From NCBI GenBank assembly GCA_900554385.1, contig USHE01000070.1, forward strand, positions 1 to 9,269: a stretch of DNA of 9,269 nucleotides. Direction: 5' to 3'. This document shows positions 6,950 to 9,269 of this stretch, piece by piece. The notes beneath the pieces are model-generated. The model did not search any database, had not been told where the DNA came from, and saw only the letters and a list, made by a program, of their open reading frames with translations. Each line of letters starts with the position of its first letter. Position 1 is the first letter of the stretch. Both the position numbers and the translations under genes were made by a program. This DNA is from an uncultured bacterium. Lineage in GTDB: Bacteria > Cyanobacteriota > Vampirovibrionia > Gastranaerophilales > Gastranaerophilaceae.

Positions 6950-7630
6950 CTACTTTTTTGTCAATTTAGCGACCTGAATAAATTTTTTAGCATCATTAAT
7001 CGGGATAGCAAACCCGATGCCGATATTAGAAATATTGTTATCAGGATTGTAGATTGACTGATTGATACCAATAACTTCGCCGGAAGTGTTCAATAAAGGT
7101 CCTCCTGAACACCCCGGATTAATTGCGGCATCCGTTTGTATTTTATTTTTAGAATAATCTATACGGGAAATTATCCCCTGCGTCAGAGTTCCTGCAAAAC
7201 CGAAAGGATTGCCAATTGCAAGAACTTTCTGCCCGACTTTTATTTTTTCGGAATCACCAAACTTAATAGTTTTCAATGCATGTTTCGGCTCTATTTTTAA
7301 AAGAGCAAGGTCGTTATTTTTTCCCATTTTTGACACTATTTTGGCATTATAAAGCTGTCCGTTTGCTGTTTTAACCTCTATACTTTCGCCGCCGTCAACA
7401 ACGTGAGAACCTGTCAGAATTAACCCGTCAGAGGAAACAATACAGCCTGTTCCTGCCGAAACACCGTCCGCCACCTGAGCTTCAATAGAAACTATTGCCG
7501 GATTTATAGCCTCATAAACAGATATATTTATCTGTTCATCCGCCGCATAACTCAAACTATATGCAGACTCCGCGGAATATAAATTTAAACCCGCTGATAT
7601 AACGGTTATCAAAAATATTTTCTTAAACAT
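6950..7630 (-). CDS. Secreted trypsin-like serine protease of the HtrA/Deg type, protease domain only
   Basis: This 226-residue protein is an S1C-type (HtrA/Deg-like) serine protease. The first 22-30 residues are a Sec signal peptide or membrane anchor (MFKKIFLITVISAGL, then small residues and AYA/AA sites), so it acts outside the inner membrane. The catalytic triad is complete: His76 in TGSHVVDG, Asp107 in NNDLALL and Ser175 in GCSGGPLL. The usual Asn before the active-site Ser is Cys174. The GNPFGFAGTLTQGIISR loop and the final GIGFAIPI strand are typical. The protein ends right after the protease fold, so it lacks the PDZ domains of DegP and DegS. ATG 7630 follows a good AGGGGAAAG ribosome-binding site. 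It is the only intact gene here that ends in TAG (6952-6950). It lies 80 nt upstream of ilvE. The substrate is unknown; envelope protein quality control is the usual role. Confidence 0.93.
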   Translation of the reverse strand: MFKKIFLITVISAGLNLYSAESAYSLSYAADEQINISVYEAINPAIVSIEAQVADGVSAGTGCIVSSDGLILTGSHVVDGGESIEVKTANGQLYNAKIVSKMGKNNDLALLKIEPKHALKTIKFGDSEKIKVGQKVLAIGNPFGFAGTLTQGIISRIDYSKNKIQTDAAINPGCSGGPLLNTSGEVIGINQSIYNPDNNISNIGIGFAIPINDAKKFIQVAKLTKK

Positions 7631-7631
7631 A

Positions 7632-7649
7632 ACTTTCCCCTATATAATA
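7632..7649 (-). promoter_or_regulatory. Ribosome-binding site and possible -10 box of the protease gene
   Basis: On the minus strand AGGGGAAAG (7640-7632) is a strong Shine-Dalgarno site just before ATG 7630. TATTAT (7649-7644) directly upstream could be a -10 box preceded by TG, but it would give a very short leader, and no convincing -35 is present. The ribosome-binding site is solid; the promoter is tentative. Confidence 0.4.
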
Positions 7650-7712
7650 CATTATTTTCGATTTTAAAAATTTAACACTAGCCGCAAAAAAAATTCGAGG
7701 ACTGTTATTTAA

Positions 7713-7748
7713 AACTTTAAAGTTATAATTAAAGAGAAAAGTGGAGGT
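7713..7748 (+). promoter_or_regulatory. Orphan plus-strand promoter, palindrome and Shine-Dalgarno site with no gene following
   Basis: A 12-bp perfect palindrome, AACTTTAAAGTT (7713-7724), abuts a consensus -10 TATAAT (7724-7729), and a strong GGAGGT follows at 7743-7748. A start codon is expected near 7756, but the sequence there is GCGCGC, and the only nearby frame (GTG at 7741) ends after 34 codons antisense to copy B. This looks like the 5' control region of a gene that is gone, or a source of antisense RNA into copy B. The palindrome could be an operator. Confidence 0.4.
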
Positions 7749-8091
7749 TAAAAAAGCGCGCAGAAAAATTTACGAATACATCTTTAAAGTACGTTCAATG
7801 TTTTTACCGATTACACCTTTGATTGAATCGTATTCTGTCTGAAGCGCATTGTGTTCGGTATCAAGACGTTTCAAAATATTATCGTACTGTTTGTCTTTGG
7901 ATTCAATATCTCGCACAGTCTGCTGGTATTCTACTTCTGCGCGGGTTATTGCCGCTTCGTTTTCCTGCTCAGTTATATCTGCGGCATTTGTATATATAAT
8001 AGATGTCCATGTTGCGTTTTCTAAGCCGCTGCCGTCTTCTGTTGGTTCTGTGTAATTTACACGTTCCAAGGTTACATACCCATTTTCAAGA

Positions 8092-8457
8092 GCATATTTT
8101 AACCATTCTGAACTGTTCATTAAACCGTCTTCCAGTACTGTCCACAAAACTTTGCCATTAGCGGTCAAGCCGGTTTCAGGAGTTTTGGCGTCATCATCCA
8201 ACGGCTCATCTTTGCCGTTATCGTGATCAGGATGTTTGCCGTTTTCTATACCGTCTAGTTTTACCTTGTCATCGCTTGGACCGTTCATCCTGTGCCACAA
8301 GTTTACGTACCATTGTCCCTGATCTTTATCTGTATAAACTATTACTTGCTCTGTTATTATCGGGTCAATCTTATTAAATTCTTCTATCTCTTTGTTTACC
8401 TGATCTTCCCATTCTTTGTGTGCTTTTTCCCAGGCCTCTACGTCCGGGACTACTTTC
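8092..8457. repeat. Direct repeat block 1, copy in B (pairs with 1-366)
   Basis: This is the second member of the pair, in the same orientation about 8.1 kb away. The flanking core sequence on its right side has no close match to copy A. Confidence 0.95.
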
Positions 8458-8966
8458 TGTTCAGTACCAGCTTGTTTTAAATCATGTTCAACAAAATAGA
8501 AAAATTTAGCAAGAGATTCAGGAGTCGCACTACCACCGGTAGAACTTCCAATTTTATATTCGTTGTGAACCTCCCAGAGCAAATCTACACAACGCTGCTA
8601 TAAAGACATATTAGGATCAGAAGGTGGTCCGCCAACGGTAACGGTACCATATTTTGTTGTAACTGTTTCCGTTCCACCATCAATTACATCTCCAGAACAT
8701 TTGCCATCTTTTAACATTTCAGTAATTGGTGCAAATTTATCAACACCATGTTGAGCTGTATTCCAACACCAATAGTTATTATGTTCTCCACAGTTTTCTG
8801 CGGCATATATCGTAAAAGTTTCACCTGTACTTGTTGTATGGGTTCCCGGTCCAATTAAATCTGCCATAACGTGCATGTAACAGCAGCTTCCACCAACAGC
8901 ACCACCTAAGCAGCCACCTGAACTTATTACAGCCTCATAAATTTCATTATTAGCAGAAGGGACTTC

Positions 8967-9248
8967 TTCAATCTTATTGTAATCTTTCTGCTGCGGTTCT
9001 TTAGCTATCAATCCACCGGGAGTGCCTGTTCCGCCGGTTACCCAGTTCTTCCAGTCCGAACCCCAGATTGATGTCGCTTTGTCTATATATGCAGGGTTAT
9101 CCTTGTCCTGATCTTCTACGTTCGCTACTCCGTATTTTTCCAAGAATTCACCCATTGTGGCACTTTCAAGATAATTTGTTGCATCCGTTTCCGATACCAT
9201 TATCTGCCCGTCTTGATTTATTACACCGTACTGGTTTTTCAATGGTCA
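8967..9248. repeat. Direct repeat block 2, copy in B (pairs with 942-1223)
   Basis: This is the second member of the pair. Similarity falls off at the TGA codon (9246-9248), after which only scattered residues match copy A. Confidence 0.95.
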
Positions 9249-9269
9249 ATTGTGTGTTTGGCTGGTGCT

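Larger units (their letters stand above)
7770..9269 (-). pseudogene. Large Gastranaerophilales-type paralogous protein, copy B (N-terminus outside window, two in-frame stops)
   Basis: One continuous minus-strand frame runs from the window end to TAA at 7772-7770, interrupted by TGA at 9248-9246 and TAG at 8600-8598. It is the paralogue of copy A. The TGA aligns with the GGA codon for Gly79 of copy A. The block after it (to 8967) and the block at 8457-8092 encode almost the same protein as copy A. Between them is a different, Cys-rich core (GGCLGG, CCYMHV, YWCWN, DGKCSG) with the TAG between PNMSL and QRCVDLLWEV. The last 65 or so residues are a long charged coiled coil with heptad-like spacing (TRAEVEYQQTVRDI, then ALQTEYDSIKGVIGKNIER). 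No ribosome-binding site precedes a restart after either stop. Silent differences dominate, so decay, if real, is very recent. Function unknown. Confidence 0.8.

Noticed and set aside
6887..6952. Readthrough of the protease TAG as a further case of amber recoding
   Set aside because: The protein ends naturally after the last strand of the protease fold. The extra 21 codons would be Ile/Tyr/Lys-rich intergenic-like sequence running over the ilvE promoter, so this TAG looks like a genuine stop.
7750..7765. Terminator after copy B (CTGCGCGC followed by TTTTTT on the minus strand)
   Set aside because: GCGCGC is self-complementary but leaves no loop, so no stable hairpin forms.
7741..7845. GTG-started 34-codon frame after the orphan promoter
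   Set aside because: There is no ribosome-binding site before the GTG, and the frame is mostly antisense to the copy B C-terminus.
7849..8055. Plus-strand open frames opposite copy B (also 8292-8480)
   Set aside because: They are antisense to the conserved coding blocks, and silent-site conservation follows the minus-strand frame.
1..9269. Insertion sequence, prophage or diversity-generating retroelement explaining the repeats
   Set aside because: No transposase, integrase, reverse transcriptase, terminal inverted repeats or adenine-biased template repeat is visible. The repeats are coding sequence of a gene family.

Overview
The window is AT-rich DNA, apparently from an uncultured gut bacterium. 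The best guess is Candidatus Gastranaerophilales (Melainabacteria/Vampirovibrionia). This rests on the large proteins at both ends, whose N-terminal MGLSASQARLLS and C-terminal KNIERTLKMYS helices I recall from that group; no search was run. The ilvE and mlaE homologues also have a cyanobacteria-like flavour. Intact genes end in TAA except one (TAG), and several promoters look like extended -10 elements (TGnTATAAT-like).

Layout: (1) Positions 1-1457 (-) hold the first 485 residues of a large paralogous protein, copy A, whose C-terminus lies outside the window. (2) Reading right from a 142-nt divergent intergenic region (1458-1599) is a tight plus-strand set: a soluble sensor kinase with receiver-like, GAF, HisKA and HATPase domains (1600-3312), a stand-alone CheY-like receiver (3387-3755), and, 5 nt later, a GspE/PilB-like ATPase whose catalytic motifs are badly eroded (3761-5149). 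(3) Converging on it are three minus-strand genes, in transcription order: a secreted trypsin-like protease without a PDZ domain (7630-6950), the branched-chain aminotransferase ilvE interrupted by one in-frame TAG (6869-5958), and the MlaE-family lipid-transport permease (5908-5174). (4) Positions 7770-9269 (-) hold copy B, a paralogue of copy A with its C-terminus present and its N-terminus cut by the window end. It carries two in-frame stops (TAG and TGA).

Copies A and B form direct repeats about 8 kb apart. Two blocks are nearly identical (1-366 with 8092-8457, and 942-1223 with 8967-9248) and flank an in-frame core that differs almost completely. By hand count, about 27 of 28 changed codons inside the blocks are silent, so both copies have been under strong protein-level constraint. 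That sits oddly with the stops in copy B. Together with the TAG in an otherwise perfect ilvE, this makes stop readthrough or recoding, very recent nonsense mutation, and sequence error the competing explanations.

Functionally, the kinase, receiver and GspE-like protein look like one signalling module aimed at a type II secretion or type IV pilus-like machine (inference). The ilvE and mlaE genes are housekeeping metabolism and envelope lipid transport. No tRNA, rRNA, CRISPR array, transposase or integrase was seen, and no gene-free stretch exceeds about 140 nt.
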